Source: Slackia faecicanis (lineage in GTDB: Bacteria; Actinomycetota; Coriobacteriia; Coriobacteriales; Eggerthellaceae). Taken from it: a stretch of DNA of 64,000 nucleotides. The notes below the pieces were generated by a model. That model saw nothing but the letters and a program-made list of their open reading frames with translations. It ran no database searches and was not told where the DNA came from. The first letter of the stretch is position 1. Every line of letters starts with the position of its first letter. A program made the translations under genes and the position numbers. This document shows, in pieces, positions 50,723-59,998 of this stretch. Location of the stretch: NCBI RefSeq assembly GCF_003725295.1, contig NZ_QICB01000002.1:1-64000 (forward strand), written 5' to 3'.

Positions 50723-51874
50723 TTATGCGCGGAAAGCGTACATGCCGATCGACTGGTTCGCGATCCGCTCGGGATCCCACGTCTTGGCCGAACGCACGCT
50801 CGAATACGGGTCGTTCACCTTCACGGTGCCGTCTTCGGCGAGGCCCGTCGCCACGAAGAAGTGGCCCGAATCGGTGAAATCGCCCGGTCCGACGTTGCAG
50901 ATCACCACGTAGCCGCTTTCCAGATACGTGAGGAAATTCTGCGTGGTGGGCGTGAACTTCTCGCACTGCAGGCCGAAGCTTCCCGCCATGTCAGTCAAAA
51001 ACGAGGCATAGGTTCCCTGCCCGTCTTCGGCGTAACCGTTCTGGGTGGAAATGGCCGCGAAATCGGCGGGCGACTTGTCGGTCTTGCCCGTCAGGCCCGC
51101 GTACACCATGGAAAGCGACGTGGGACAGCAGCCCGTCGTGCCGATCGGACCCGCGCAGTAATCGACGTAGCCCCAGCGCGTATCCCACTGATAGAACATC
51201 GGAACGACGCCCTTCTTGGCCGATTCGTCGATGGGCGCGGCCGACGCCGCAGGATAGTTATCAAGCACGCCCGCCACGAAATCGAGCGCTTCGTCGTCTT
51301 CGGCCGCCAGCTTGATCAGATTCGCGGCAGATACGGCGCCGAAAGATTCGACGTAGCCCTGCGCGTTATTGACGATAGAAACCACGCGCTGGTCATCGGC
51401 CTTCGCCTCGAGCGCAGAAACCACATCGGCCGGCGTATCGGCGGGAAGAAGCGAGAAATCGGCCTGGGCAGACGGCTGCCCTTCGGGGGCGGCGGTTCCG
51501 TCGCCCGTATCCACCTGCATGGCGGCGGGCTGCTCTTCCTGCACCGTGCAGGCGCGCTCGATTGCCGAGACGCCGGCGAAAATGGCCACGAGCAGCAGGA
51601 TGCCCGCGCCGAAAATCACAGGACGCGGAATATGCACGCCGTCGGAAAGCACCGATGCGGGGGCGCCCACGAGCGAGCGGGACAACGGGTCGATCCGTTC
51701 GTCGTCGCGCGAGCGCGAACGCTGGCGCTCGGACGCGGCAGGCGCCTGACGATGCGACGAGGCGGACTGGGCGCCCGAAGCCGCACGACGACACTCGAGG
51801 CGACGACGCGCCGCTTCGCGCTCGTCCTCGTAATCGTCGTAGATATCGTATCTGTCGTTTCGTCGCGATGCCAT
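50723..51874 (-). CDS. Membrane-anchored C39-like cysteine peptidase
   Basis: This 383-aa protein has a charged, Arg-rich cytoplasmic head, one TM helix (about 84-105) and an extracytoplasmic C39_2-like domain from about 225. The catalytic set is visible: Cys in IGTTGCCPTSLSMVYAG (Cys249/250), His338 in SGHFFVATG and Asp355 in VNDPYSS. The PMFYQWDTRWG motif opens the domain. Such proteins probably cut peptides or cell-wall cross-links outside the cell; the substrate is unknown. The ATG at 51874 has AGGAGA upstream and lies 25 bp after the proC stop. Confidence 0.87.
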   Translation of the reverse strand: MASRRNDRYDIYDDYEDEREAARRRLECRRAASGAQSASSHRQAPAASERQRSRSRDDERIDPLSRSLVGAPASVLSDGVHIPRPVIFGAGILLLVAIFAGVSAIERACTVQEEQPAAMQVDTGDGTAAPEGQPSAQADFSLLPADTPADVVSALEAKADDQRVVSIVNNAQGYVESFGAVSAANLIKLAAEDDEALDFVAGVLDNYPAASAAPIDESAKKGVVPMFYQWDTRWGYVDYCAGPIGTTGCCPTSLSMVYAGLTGKTDKSPADFAAISTQNGYAEDGQGTYASFLTDMAGSFGLQCEKFTPTTQNFLTYLESGYVVICNVGPGDFTDSGHFFVATGLAEDGTVKVNDPYSSVRSAKTWDPERIANQSIGMYAFRA

Positions 51875-51899
51875 GGACGTCTTCTCCTGCAATCAGGGT

Positions 51900-52691
51900 C
51901 TAAAGGCGCTGAGCCTTGGCGACCGTGGCGGCCAAGGCCTCCATGACGGCCGAGCGCATGCCGCGCTGTTCGAGCGCGCGCACGCCTTCGATCGTCGTGC
52001 CGCCGGGCGAGCACACGGCGTCTTTCAGCGCGCCGGGGTGCATGCCGCTTTCCTGGACCATTTTCGCGGCGCCGAGCACCGCCTGCGAAGCGAAGCGATA
52101 GGCCTGGGCGCGCGGCATGCCTTCGAGCACCGCGGCGTCGGCCATGGATTCGATGAACATATAGACGAACGCAGGCGAGCATCCCGCGGCGGCGCTTGCC
52201 GCATCGATCAGGTGCTCGGGGATGATTTCGCTTTTGCCGAAGGAGTTCACGATCGCGAGCACCTCGTCGATATCGGCCTGCTCGCACGCCTCGCCCACCA
52301 CGACGGAGGTCATGCCCTCGCCCACCGCGGCGGGCGTGTTGGGCATCAGGCGCACGATCTTGCGGACGCCCGACTGCTCGGCGAGCCACGCCAGGCTTTT
52401 GCCGGGCGCGATCGAGACCAAAACCGTGTTTTCGGCCAGATGGGGCTTCACTTCGGCGATGACGGATTCATACATCTGCGGCTTCACCGCCAGAAACACC
52501 GTGGACGCGCGGCACGCCTCGGCGTTGTCGAGCGTCGTGTCTACGCCGAAACTCTCGCGCACGGCATCGAGCGTTGCCTGGGTGCGTGCCGAAACCACGA
52601 TGTCGGACGGGGCGGCCAGCCCCTGGGCGACGATGCCCTGAACCATGGCGCGACCCATGTTGCCGCAGCCGATGAAACCGATCCTATGCAT
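51900..52691 (-). CDS. proC: Pyrroline-5-carboxylate reductase
   Basis: This 263-aa cytosolic NAD(P)H enzyme makes proline from pyrroline-5-carboxylate. It has the Rossmann loop IGFIGCGNMGRAM at the start, VFLAVKPQ, RLMPNTPAAVGEGM and the C-terminal ASAAAGCSPAFVYMFIESMADAAVLEGMPR, DAVCSPGGTTIEGVRALE. The start at 52691 follows GGAGGAAAAGC. It leads into the peptidase gene. Confidence 0.95.
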   Translation of the reverse strand: MHRIGFIGCGNMGRAMVQGIVAQGLAAPSDIVVSARTQATLDAVRESFGVDTTLDNAEACRASTVFLAVKPQMYESVIAEVKPHLAENTVLVSIAPGKSLAWLAEQSGVRKIVRLMPNTPAAVGEGMTSVVVGEACEQADIDEVLAIVNSFGKSEIIPEHLIDAASAAAGCSPAFVYMFIESMADAAVLEGMPRAQAYRFASQAVLGAAKMVQESGMHPGALKDAVCSPGGTTIEGVRALEQRGMRSAVMEALAATVAKAQRL

Positions 52692-52931
52692 GCTTTTCCT
52701 CCGATTCCGCGCGAATGTACGGATGGTATGCGCCGAAGCCGACGGGCTCCCGACGCGATTTTCGGGACATACTACTACGATCGCGCGCACGGGCGCGCAA
52801 GCGCGTCGTAAAAACAAAACCGCATGAAAAACGACGGGCCGCGCCCGGCGCCCCGGAACGAAACGTCCGAGGCTCCGATGCGCGACCCGCCGCTTGCGGA
52901 CGGCTCTCGCCGCCCTGAAAGGCGCTTCGCC

Positions 52932-53873
52932 TTAGGCGTGGGCCAGAATGGGAGCGGCCACCTGCTTCTTGCGGGAAAGCACGCCCGGCATCCACACGCT
53001 TTTGCCCGTGGCATCGATGCCGAAGGTGTCGTTGACGAAATCGACGTCGCCCTCGACGATGAACTGGCTGCCTTCGGCCAGGATGTCGGTGGCGAAGAAG
53101 AGCACGAACTGGTAGCCCTTCTCGGCGACGAGGGCCTTGATGGCCTCGCGGATTTCGGCCTCGCGGCCCAGAACGGCCTGCAGGTCGACGGTCTCGAACT
53201 GGCCGATGTAGACCTTGTTGCCGTTGGCCAGCTCGAATTCCTTCGCGTCGGCGTTGACGATCTTTTCCACGGGCAGCTCGGCCGGGTTGGAGCGGCACTT
53301 GAAGATTTCCATGCCGTATTCCACCGGATCGACGCCCACGTACTCGGCGGTGGCGGCGATCACCTTGCGGTCGAAATCGGTGGTGGTGGGAGACTTCATG
53401 ATCACGGTGTCGGTGAGCATGGCGCCCAGCAGCAGCGCGGCCAGGCCCTTCGGCAGCTCGACGTTGCAGATGCCGAACTCGCGCACCACGATGGCCGAGG
53501 TGGAGCCCACGGGCATGGCGTTGAAGCGCAGCGGCTGCGCGGTGACCAGGCCGCCCAGGCGATGATGGTCGACGATTTCGACGATTTCGGCGGCCTCGAT
53601 GCCGTCGGCGGACTGCAGCGCCTCGTTGTGGTCGACCAGGATGACCTTGTCGCCCTCGCCCACGCCGTCGATGCGGCGAGGCTCCTCGATGCCGCGGTCG
53701 GCGAGGATCTTCTTGGTCTCGGGCGGGAAGCCGCCCAGGCGGCAGGCCTCGTAGACGACGTCTTCGCCGTTGCGACGGGCGAGCTCGTTTTTCAGATACG
53801 CGTAACCGACGGCGGCCGAGATGGCGTCGTTATCGGGGTTCTTGTGACCGAACACCAAGATGGGTGCTGCCAT
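52932..53873 (-). CDS. ppaC: Manganese-dependent inorganic pyrophosphatase (family II)
   Basis: This 313-aa DHH-family enzyme hydrolyses PPi to phosphate. Metal-binding motifs are GHKNPDNDA near residue 8, LVDHNE, IVDHHRLGG (DHH) and AMLTDTVIMKSPTTTDFD. The C-terminal DHHA2 domain ends with SRKKQVAAPI, which contains the substrate-binding SRKKQ. No CBS regulatory insert is present. The ATG at 53873 has AAGGAGG upstream. Confidence 0.95.
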   Translation of the reverse strand: MAAPILVFGHKNPDNDAISAAVGYAYLKNELARRNGEDVVYEACRLGGFPPETKKILADRGIEEPRRIDGVGEGDKVILVDHNEALQSADGIEAAEIVEIVDHHRLGGLVTAQPLRFNAMPVGSTSAIVVREFGICNVELPKGLAALLLGAMLTDTVIMKSPTTTDFDRKVIAATAEYVGVDPVEYGMEIFKCRSNPAELPVEKIVNADAKEFELANGNKVYIGQFETVDLQAVLGREAEIREAIKALVAEKGYQFVLFFATDILAEGSQFIVEGDVDFVNDTFGIDATGKSVWMPGVLSRKKQVAAPILAHA

Positions 53874-54253
53874 TGCATTCCTCCTTGTTTTGCGTGCGAA
53901 GTTGATTCGAGACAGTTTAACACGCTGATACGATGCGGACGGCGCTGGAAAAACGATCCCGCAAAACCCACGCCACGAAGCGACGGGGCCGCGTCTGGGA
54001 TGCGGCGGCGCGGAAGAATGCGCCGCTGCGGATTCGCGGCGCCGACGCACTCGGGGCCTAAACGACCGCGACCGCCGTCCCGGCACGCGAGAAACGCGCC
54101 CGAAGTGCCGCAGCACGCGGAAGAAGGCGGCGGGAAACGAATCGATGCGACGCAGGATTCACGCGCGCGGGCGCATGCGTTCGGGTATATTCTCTGCGAA
54201 ACGAAACTTTCCGCGCCGCAGCACGCGACCGGGACGAAAAGAAAGGACGCGCG
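53874..54253. other. Intergenic region between divergent ppaC and sdaA
   Basis: About 380 bp with no convincing gene. A TATATT at 54186-54191 is a possible -10 for sdaA but no -35 fits. Nothing else stands out on either strand. Confidence 0.35.
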
Positions 54254-55903
54254 ATGAAAATCCTCGGCATCCGCGACATCATAGGACCCATCATGATCGG
54301 CCCCTCGAGCAGCCATACCGCGGGCGCGCTACGCATCGCGCTGATGTGCCGTCGCCTGCTCGCGGGCGAGCCGCGCAAGGCCACGTTCACCCTGTACGGC
54401 AGCTTCGCCCACACCTACCGCGGCCACGGAACCGACAAGGCGCTCGTGGCGGGCCTGCTGGGCATGCCCACCGACGACACCCGCATCCGCGAATCGTTCG
54501 ACATCGCCCGCGCGGCAGGGCTCGACTTCGAATTCGTGCCCGCCCCCGACACGCCGTGCGAGCACCCCAACACGGTAGATATCGACGTGACGGACGAAAC
54601 GGGCGCCGTCACGAGCATGCGCGGCGAGAGCATCGGCGGCGGCGCGGCGGTGATCAGCCGCATCAACGGCGTGGACGTGCGCCTGACAGGCGAATACCAC
54701 AGCATCGTCGTGAAGCAGCGCGACGTGCGAGGCGTGCTCGCGCATATCGCCACCTGCCTGAACATCTTCGACATCAACATCGCCACCACGCGCCTGTTCC
54801 GCGAGCGCAAAGGCGACGTGGCCTACACGATCATGCAGACCGATGACGAAATCGACGAGGCGATCGCGCGGGCCATTGCCAAAAACCCCAACATCTACGA
54901 GGTGCGCATCGTGAAAAGCGACCGTGCCACCGACGCGGTGCCGCCCGAAGCCGCCGACGAAACGCGCCGTCCCGACGGGTTCGGCGCCGACCTGACGCCC
55001 GAAAAGGCCGCCGAAATGTTCGAGCGCCTCGACTTCGCCACGGGCGCGGAGCTTTTGGCCTACTGCGAGGAAAACGGCCTGGGCATCAACGAGGCGATCT
55101 GCCGCCGCGAGCGCTGCATGCTGGCGGCCGACCGCATCGCCGTGGACGACACGCGCCGCTACCTGGCAGAGGCGCTCGACGTGATGCGCGAATCGGCCAC
55201 CTTGCCGCTGACCGACCCCGCCCGCTCGATGGGCGGGCTGATCGGGGGCGAGGCGGCGAAGCTTTCCGAAAAGGAGGCCGCGGGCCCGTGCGGCGAGCTT
55301 CTGGCGCGCGCGACCACCTATGCGATGGCCGTGCTGGAAACCAACGCATCGATGGGCCGTATCGTGGCCGCCCCCACCGCAGGGTCGTCGGGCGTCGTTC
55401 CCGCCATGCTTCTGGCGTGCCAGGACGTGCACGGCTTTTCCGACGATGAAATCATCGACGCGCTGTCCAACGCCGCCGCGATCGGATACCTGATCACGCG
55501 CAACGCCACCGTGTCGGGCGCCGAGGGCGGCTGCCAAGCCGAAGTGGGCGCCGCGAGCGCCATGGCCGCGTCGGCCGCGTGCCAGCTGTTCGGCGGCACG
55601 CCGCGCCAGTGCTTCGCCGCCGCATCGAACGCGATCGCGGGGCTTTTGGGCCTGGTGTGCGACCCGATCGCGGGCTTGGTCGAAGCGCCGTGCCAGAAGC
55701 GCAACGCCACAGGCGTGGCCAACGCGCTCGTTTCCGCGCAGATCGCACTGGCGGGCATCGGCAACCTGGTCGATTTCGACCAGACGGTCGAAGCCATGCA
55801 CCATGTGGGACGCTCGCTTCCCTTCGAGCTGCGTGAAAGCGCGCTGGGCGGTCTGGCAGCCACGCCTGCTGCCTGCGCCTTCTGCCAGGGCTGCGCGCGC
55901 TAA
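54254..55903 (+). CDS. sdaA: L-serine ammonia-lyase, single chain
   Basis: This 549-aa Fe-S enzyme converts L-serine to pyruvate and ammonia. The N-terminal beta domain (GPSSSHTAGALRIALMCRRLL) is followed by an ACT-like regulatory region (about 150-220). The alpha domain has GRIVAAPTAGSSGVVPA, GAEGGCQAEVG and GLVCDPIAGLVEAPCQKRN, whose cysteines bind the 4Fe-4S cluster. The C-terminal cysteine (FCQGCAR) can also reach the active site in this family. AAAGGA precedes the ATG. Serine fermentation is consistent with an amino-acid-using anaerobe. Confidence 0.95.
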   Translation: MKILGIRDIIGPIMIGPSSSHTAGALRIALMCRRLLAGEPRKATFTLYGSFAHTYRGHGTDKALVAGLLGMPTDDTRIRESFDIARAAGLDFEFVPAPDTPCEHPNTVDIDVTDETGAVTSMRGESIGGGAAVISRINGVDVRLTGEYHSIVVKQRDVRGVLAHIATCLNIFDINIATTRLFRERKGDVAYTIMQTDDEIDEAIARAIAKNPNIYEVRIVKSDRATDAVPPEAADETRRPDGFGADLTPEKAAEMFERLDFATGAELLAYCEENGLGINEAICRRERCMLAADRIAVDDTRRYLAEALDVMRESATLPLTDPARSMGGLIGGEAAKLSEKEAAGPCGELLARATTYAMAVLETNASMGRIVAAPTAGSSGVVPAMLLACQDVHGFSDDEIIDALSNAAAIGYLITRNATVSGAEGGCQAEVGAASAMAASAACQLFGGTPRQCFAAASNAIAGLLGLVCDPIAGLVEAPCQKRNATGVANALVSAQIALAGIGNLVDFDQTVEAMHHVGRSLPFELRESALGGLAATPAACAFCQGCAR

Positions 55904-55940
55904 GACGAACAGGCGCCGCGCCGCGCGTTCCATACGACGA

Positions 55941-55975
55941 AAAAACGGGAGTCCGCAGCTTGCGGGCTCCCGTTT
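55941..55975. terminator. Bidirectional terminator between sdaA and pcrA
   Basis: AAACGGGAGTCCGCA / TGCGGGCTCCCGTTT with a GCT loop serves both convergent genes. An A-run precedes the stem, giving T after it on the minus strand. Confidence 0.88.
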
Positions 55976-55978
55976 CGC

Positions 55979-58411
55979 TTACAGGTCGATGCGCACGATG
56001 GGCGCGTAGTCTTTGAGCAGCTTCTTCGTCACGCCGTTTTTGGCGAACTTGACGTGCAGCAGGTCGCCGTCGACCTTCATCACCTTGCCGCGGCCGAACG
56101 TTTTGTGATCGACCGTGTCGCCCACCGCGAACGTGGCATTGGCAGCCGCCTTCTTGCCGGCGTTGGGATTCGTGCGCATGCCCGACCCCGCCGACGACGC
56201 CGAACGCGATGCGGCGCTGCGCGATGCGGCCCCGCCCATGAAGTCGGAAAACGACGATCCGCCGCCCGAAGAGGCGCGGCTCGCGCTGCGCGGCCTGCTG
56301 CCGCCCGCGCTGGACTGGCCGAACACGCGGCCGCCGCCCGCCTCGGTGCCGCTGCCGGAAATTCCGCGACGGCTGCCGCGTTTCTCCCAGCCCGTGCCCG
56401 AGAAGCCCGAGCTGCCCAGGCCGATCGTCTCGCGCAGCTCGCCCGGGATTTCGCCCACGAAACGCGACATGGGATTGGCCACCGTATCGCCGAAGATCTG
56501 GCGGGCATACGCGCAGGTCAGATACAGCTTCTTGCGCGCACGCGTGATGGCCACGTAAGCCAGGCGTCGCTCCTCTTCCAGACCCGATTCGTCGCGCGAG
56601 GAATTGGAATGCGGGAACAGCGTTTCCTCCATGCCCGCCACGAACACGCAATCGAACTCGAGGCCCTTCGACGAATGCACGGTCATCAACGTAACCGCCT
56701 GGTCGTCTTCGGCGGTGGCGGCGTCAAGATCGGTACGCAGGCGCACCCACTCGATGAAATCTGCCAGCGAATCGGGCGAAAGCTGGCGCACCGCGGCGAT
56801 CGCGTCGTCGCGCGCGATTTCGGGGCCCTCCTCGTCGATCTGGTGCGTCTGCACGTATTCGTCCACGACAGAGAGGAACTCCTTGATGTTTTCCACGCGG
56901 CCTCGCGCCTCGTCGGTGCCTTCGGCCTCGAGGGCCGCCACCATGCCGCTCTTGTCGATCACGGCCTCGATCACCTTGCGCAGATCGCCGCCGTAGCTGC
57001 GCGCCTCTTCGATCAGCGACAAGAAACCGCCCACGGCGTTGCGGGCGCGCATCTGCAGATGCTCGTCGGCCAGACACAGCTCGGCGGCCAGCATGAACGG
57101 CATGTTCGTCATGCGCGCGGCGGAATCGATGTATTCCACCGTGGTGCGGCCGATGCCGCGGCGCGGCACGTTGATCACGCGCTTGGCGGCGATATCGTCG
57201 GACGGGTTCACCAGAAGCGTCAGATACGCCATGACGTCGCGGATTTCCGCGCGATCGAAGAATCGGGTGCCGCCGACGATGCGATACGGCACGCCCGCGC
57301 GCAGCAGCATGTCTTCGAGAGAGCGGCTCTGCGCGTTGGTGCGGTAGAACACGGCCATCTCGTCGTAAGAGTGGCCCTCGGCGTGCAGATGGTCGATTTC
57401 CGCCGCGATCCAACGGCCCTCGTCGCGCTCGTCGGAAGCCATGTACACCTTGATCTTATCGCCTTCGCCCGACGCGGTGTAGAGACGCTTCCTTTTGCGG
57501 TGCATGTTGTTGGACACCACCGCGTTGGCCGCCGCCAGGATGTTGCCCGTGCTGCGGTAGTTCTGCTCCAGCTTCACCGTGTGGGCGTTGGGGTAATCGG
57601 ACTCGAACTCAAGGATGTTGCGGATGTCGGCGCCGCGCCACGAGTAAATGGACTGGTCGTCGTCGCCCACCACCATGATGTTTTTATGCTTGGACGCCAA
57701 AAGCTTGGTAATCGCGTACTGCGCGTGGTTGGTGTCCTGATACTCGTCCACCATGAGGTAGCGGAAGCGGTCCTGATAGGCCTCCAGCACATCGGGGTGG
57801 TTCTTCAGCAGCAGATACGTGTACAGCAGCAGGTCGTCGAAATCGAACGCGTTGGATGCCTTCAGACGCTCCTGCAGGCGGCGGTACACGCGCGCAGCCA
57901 CCTTGGCCGCGGGGTCGTGGGCCTGCTGTTCGAATTCGCCCGGCACCATCAGCTCGTTTTTCGCCGTGGAGATGCGGTTGCGGATCGCGTTGATCGGCCA
58001 GCGCTTCGGGTCGATGTCGAACTCGGCCATGATGTCTTTCACCAGGCGCTTGCTGTCGTCATCGTCGTAGATGGTGAAGCCCTTGTCGAAGCCCAGCTTC
58101 TCGCAATCGGTGCGCAGCATGCGCACGCACATGCTGTGGAAGGTGGACACCCACATGCCGCGCGCGGCGGGTCCCACCAGGCGGCCCAAACGCTCGCGCA
58201 TCTCGGCAGCGGCCTTGTTGGTGAACGTGATGGCCAGGATCTGCCACGGCTGCACGCCCAGATCGCCCAGCATATGCGCGATGCGATACGTCAGCACGCG
58301 CGTCTTGCCCGACCCGGCGCCCGCCAGAACCAGCAGCGGTCCTTCGGTGCACAGGACCGCCTCGCGCTGAGGCTCATTCAACGAATCGATATCCACCATG
58401 CCCATGAGCAT
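55979..58411 (-). CDS. pcrA: ATP-dependent DNA helicase PcrA/UvrD
   Basis: This 810-aa SF1A helicase works in nucleotide excision repair and replication restart. It shows Q-motif LNEPQREAVL, Walker A AGAGSGKT (about 30-37), DEYQDTNHAQY (Walker B), GDDDQSIYSWRGAD, QNYRSTGNIL, VTLMTVHSSKGLEF and AYVAITRARKKLYL. The C-terminal region from about 660 is a Gly/Ser/Arg-rich linker, then a Tudor-like GDTVDHKTFGRGKVMKVDGDLLHVKF domain that binds RNA polymerase in PcrA. Starts at 58399, 58405 or 58411 are possible. Confidence 0.95.
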   Translation of the reverse strand: MLMGMVDIDSLNEPQREAVLCTEGPLLVLAGAGSGKTRVLTYRIAHMLGDLGVQPWQILAITFTNKAAAEMRERLGRLVGPAARGMWVSTFHSMCVRMLRTDCEKLGFDKGFTIYDDDDSKRLVKDIMAEFDIDPKRWPINAIRNRISTAKNELMVPGEFEQQAHDPAAKVAARVYRRLQERLKASNAFDFDDLLLYTYLLLKNHPDVLEAYQDRFRYLMVDEYQDTNHAQYAITKLLASKHKNIMVVGDDDQSIYSWRGADIRNILEFESDYPNAHTVKLEQNYRSTGNILAAANAVVSNNMHRKRKRLYTASGEGDKIKVYMASDERDEGRWIAAEIDHLHAEGHSYDEMAVFYRTNAQSRSLEDMLLRAGVPYRIVGGTRFFDRAEIRDVMAYLTLLVNPSDDIAAKRVINVPRRGIGRTTVEYIDSAARMTNMPFMLAAELCLADEHLQMRARNAVGGFLSLIEEARSYGGDLRKVIEAVIDKSGMVAALEAEGTDEARGRVENIKEFLSVVDEYVQTHQIDEEGPEIARDDAIAAVRQLSPDSLADFIEWVRLRTDLDAATAEDDQAVTLMTVHSSKGLEFDCVFVAGMEETLFPHSNSSRDESGLEEERRLAYVAITRARKKLYLTCAYARQIFGDTVANPMSRFVGEIPGELRETIGLGSSGFSGTGWEKRGSRRGISGSGTEAGGGRVFGQSSAGGSRPRSASRASSGGGSSFSDFMGGAASRSAASRSASSAGSGMRTNPNAGKKAAANATFAVGDTVDHKTFGRGKVMKVDGDLLHVKFAKNGVTKKLLKDYAPIVRIDL

Positions 58412-58492
58412 TCTCCGTTTCCTTCGGTTTCAACCGCCGCAAGCAAAGGGCGGCGCATCCCGCGCGACATGACCCTACGGCCGCCCCGCGGC

Positions 58493-58520
58493 AAAAAGGG
58501 CGCGCCTTGCAAGCGCGCCC
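58493..58520 (-). terminator. Terminator of uppP
   Basis: GGGCGCGC / GCGCGCCC with a 7-nt loop and TTTTTG on the minus strand, 59 bp after the uppP stop. Confidence 0.85.
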
Positions 58521-58579
58521 CGACGTGCGAACAGAAACGCGCCGAACGGCATTCGCGAAGCCGTCCGGCGCTTACGGCC

Positions 58580-59542
58580 TTACGCGGCGATCAGCAGGAA
58601 GTAGCCGAGCACCACCAGGCCCAACACGATGCGGTAGACGCCGAACACCGTGAAGTCGTGCTTTTTCACATAGCCCACCAAGAACTTGATCGCGACGACC
58701 GACACCACGAACGCCGTGACCAGGCCGATGCCGAAGATCATCCATTCAAGTCCCGTGTAGGCGAAGCCGTGCTTGATGAACTTCAGAACACTCCAGCCCA
58801 GCATGATGGGAATGGCCAGGAAGAACGCGAACTCGGTAGCGATGGTGCGCGAGGTGCCCACCAGCATGGAGCCGATGATGATCGAGCCCGAACGCGAGGT
58901 GCCGGGAATGATCGCCAGGCTCTGGAAGATGCCGATGATGAAGGCCTTGCCGTAGGAAAGCTCGTCGAAGGTGTTCACCTTGGCGATCGCGCTGGAGGCG
59001 TCGTATTCGGCCTCGGCATCGGGGTCGACCGACACCATGCGAGCCGCGGAAGCCTGCCGGCTCTGGCGGGCATGCTTGCCGCGCGGGGCTTCAGCGGCCT
59101 CGGCGATCAGGCGGCGGTTACGCAGCTCGATCGCGATAAAGATCACGCCGTAGACGATCAGGGCCGACGCCACCACGATGGCCGCGATGTCTTCGTTGGT
59201 CATGATGTGCTCTTCAATCCAGTCGTCGAGCAGCAGGCCCACGATCGCGGCGGGGATCGAACCCGCGACCACCTTCGCCCAGATGTTCCACGTGGTGCGC
59301 TTCTGCGCCTCGTTCTTGCGCGGCGAGAACGGGTTGAGCTTGTGGAAGAACAGCAGGATGACGGCCAGGATGGCGCCGAGCTGGATCACGACGAGAAACG
59401 TGCTGTAGAACGCCTCGGACACGTCCAGCTTCACGAACTCGTCCAGAAGCATCATGTGGCCGGTGGACGAGATGGGCAGCCATTCGGTGATACCTTCGAC
59501 GACACCGAACAAAAACGCTTTCAGCGCTTCGAACAAAACCAT
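58580..59542 (-). CDS. uppP: Undecaprenyl-diphosphatase with a loop insertion
   Basis: This 320-aa integral membrane enzyme recycles the C55 lipid carrier for cell-wall synthesis and gives bacitracin resistance. It has GVVEGITEWLPISSTGHM (catalytic Glu, Ser and His) and FQSLAIIPGTSRSGSII (Arg), with about seven TM helices. A hydrophilic insertion of about 45 residues (about 148-193, APRGKHARQSRQASAARM then acidic) makes it longer than the usual 270 aa. The ATG at 59542 follows AAGGAAG. Confidence 0.94.
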   Translation of the reverse strand: MVLFEALKAFLFGVVEGITEWLPISSTGHMMLLDEFVKLDVSEAFYSTFLVVIQLGAILAVILLFFHKLNPFSPRKNEAQKRTTWNIWAKVVAGSIPAAIVGLLLDDWIEEHIMTNEDIAAIVVASALIVYGVIFIAIELRNRRLIAEAAEAPRGKHARQSRQASAARMVSVDPDAEAEYDASSAIAKVNTFDELSYGKAFIIGIFQSLAIIPGTSRSGSIIIGSMLVGTSRTIATEFAFFLAIPIMLGWSVLKFIKHGFAYTGLEWMIFGIGLVTAFVVSVVAIKFLVGYVKKHDFTVFGVYRIVLGLVVLGYFLLIAA

Positions 59543-59671
59543 GCGTTGTCTTCCTTATCTGTTGCGGCTTTCATTGACCGGGACGCGGCGCCCCTTCCCC
59601 GCGCGCCGACGCCGCGGGCGCGAGAAGCCCGATGCCCGCGAAGCGAAGCGGGCCGGACGCGAAACAGCGGC

Positions 59672-59929
59672 CTATCGCCGCTGCTGTTCGTCATGATGTT
59701 CCTGCAGGCCCGCAAGCGCCAGAAGCGCCACGGCGGTCGCCAAGCCGATGAAGGCGAAGGTGTAGTCGAGCCGGCCGAGGACGGCGGTTGCCACCACGAC
59801 GATGCCGATCACCAGGGCGATGAGCCTGCATATATAGGAGATACGCCCGTTGAAACGCAGGCCGAATTCAGCACCTTCGTCCGAAGTGTTAGGAACAGGT
59901 GACTGGACTGTGTTTTCGGGCTTTTCCAT
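59672..59929 (-). CDS. 85-aa membrane protein of unknown function
   Basis: This short protein starts MEKPENTVQSPVPNTSDEGA, has two TM helices (about 33-51 and 56-75) and ends in a charged tail EHHDEQQRR. No family was recognised. It lies divergent from guaA. There is no Shine-Dalgarno before the ATG at 59929, but a TAGAAT -10 lies 7 bp upstream, so the mRNA is probably leaderless. A longer in-frame reading that runs through the guaA region is spurious. Confidence 0.65.
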   Translation of the reverse strand: MEKPENTVQSPVPNTSDEGAEFGLRFNGRISYICRLIALVIGIVVVATAVLGRLDYTFAFIGLATAVALLALAGLQEHHDEQQRR

Positions 59930-59936
59930 GCGCGCT

Positions 59937-59942
59937 ATTCTA
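59937..59942 (-). promoter_or_regulatory. -10 element for a probable leaderless mRNA
   Basis: TAGAAT on the minus strand ends exactly 7 bp before the ATG of the 85-aa membrane protein, placing the transcription start on the start codon. No clear -35 was found. Confidence 0.5.
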
Positions 59943-59998
59943 GCATATGCGCTATGCTTGCCCGCACGTTTCAACCACCCGACAAAAGGAACAGATGC

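Noticed and set aside
56054-59902. Plus-strand open frame of over 1200 codons opposite pcrA and uppP
   Set aside because: Antisense shadow of two well-supported genes; absence of stops follows from GC-rich codon usage.
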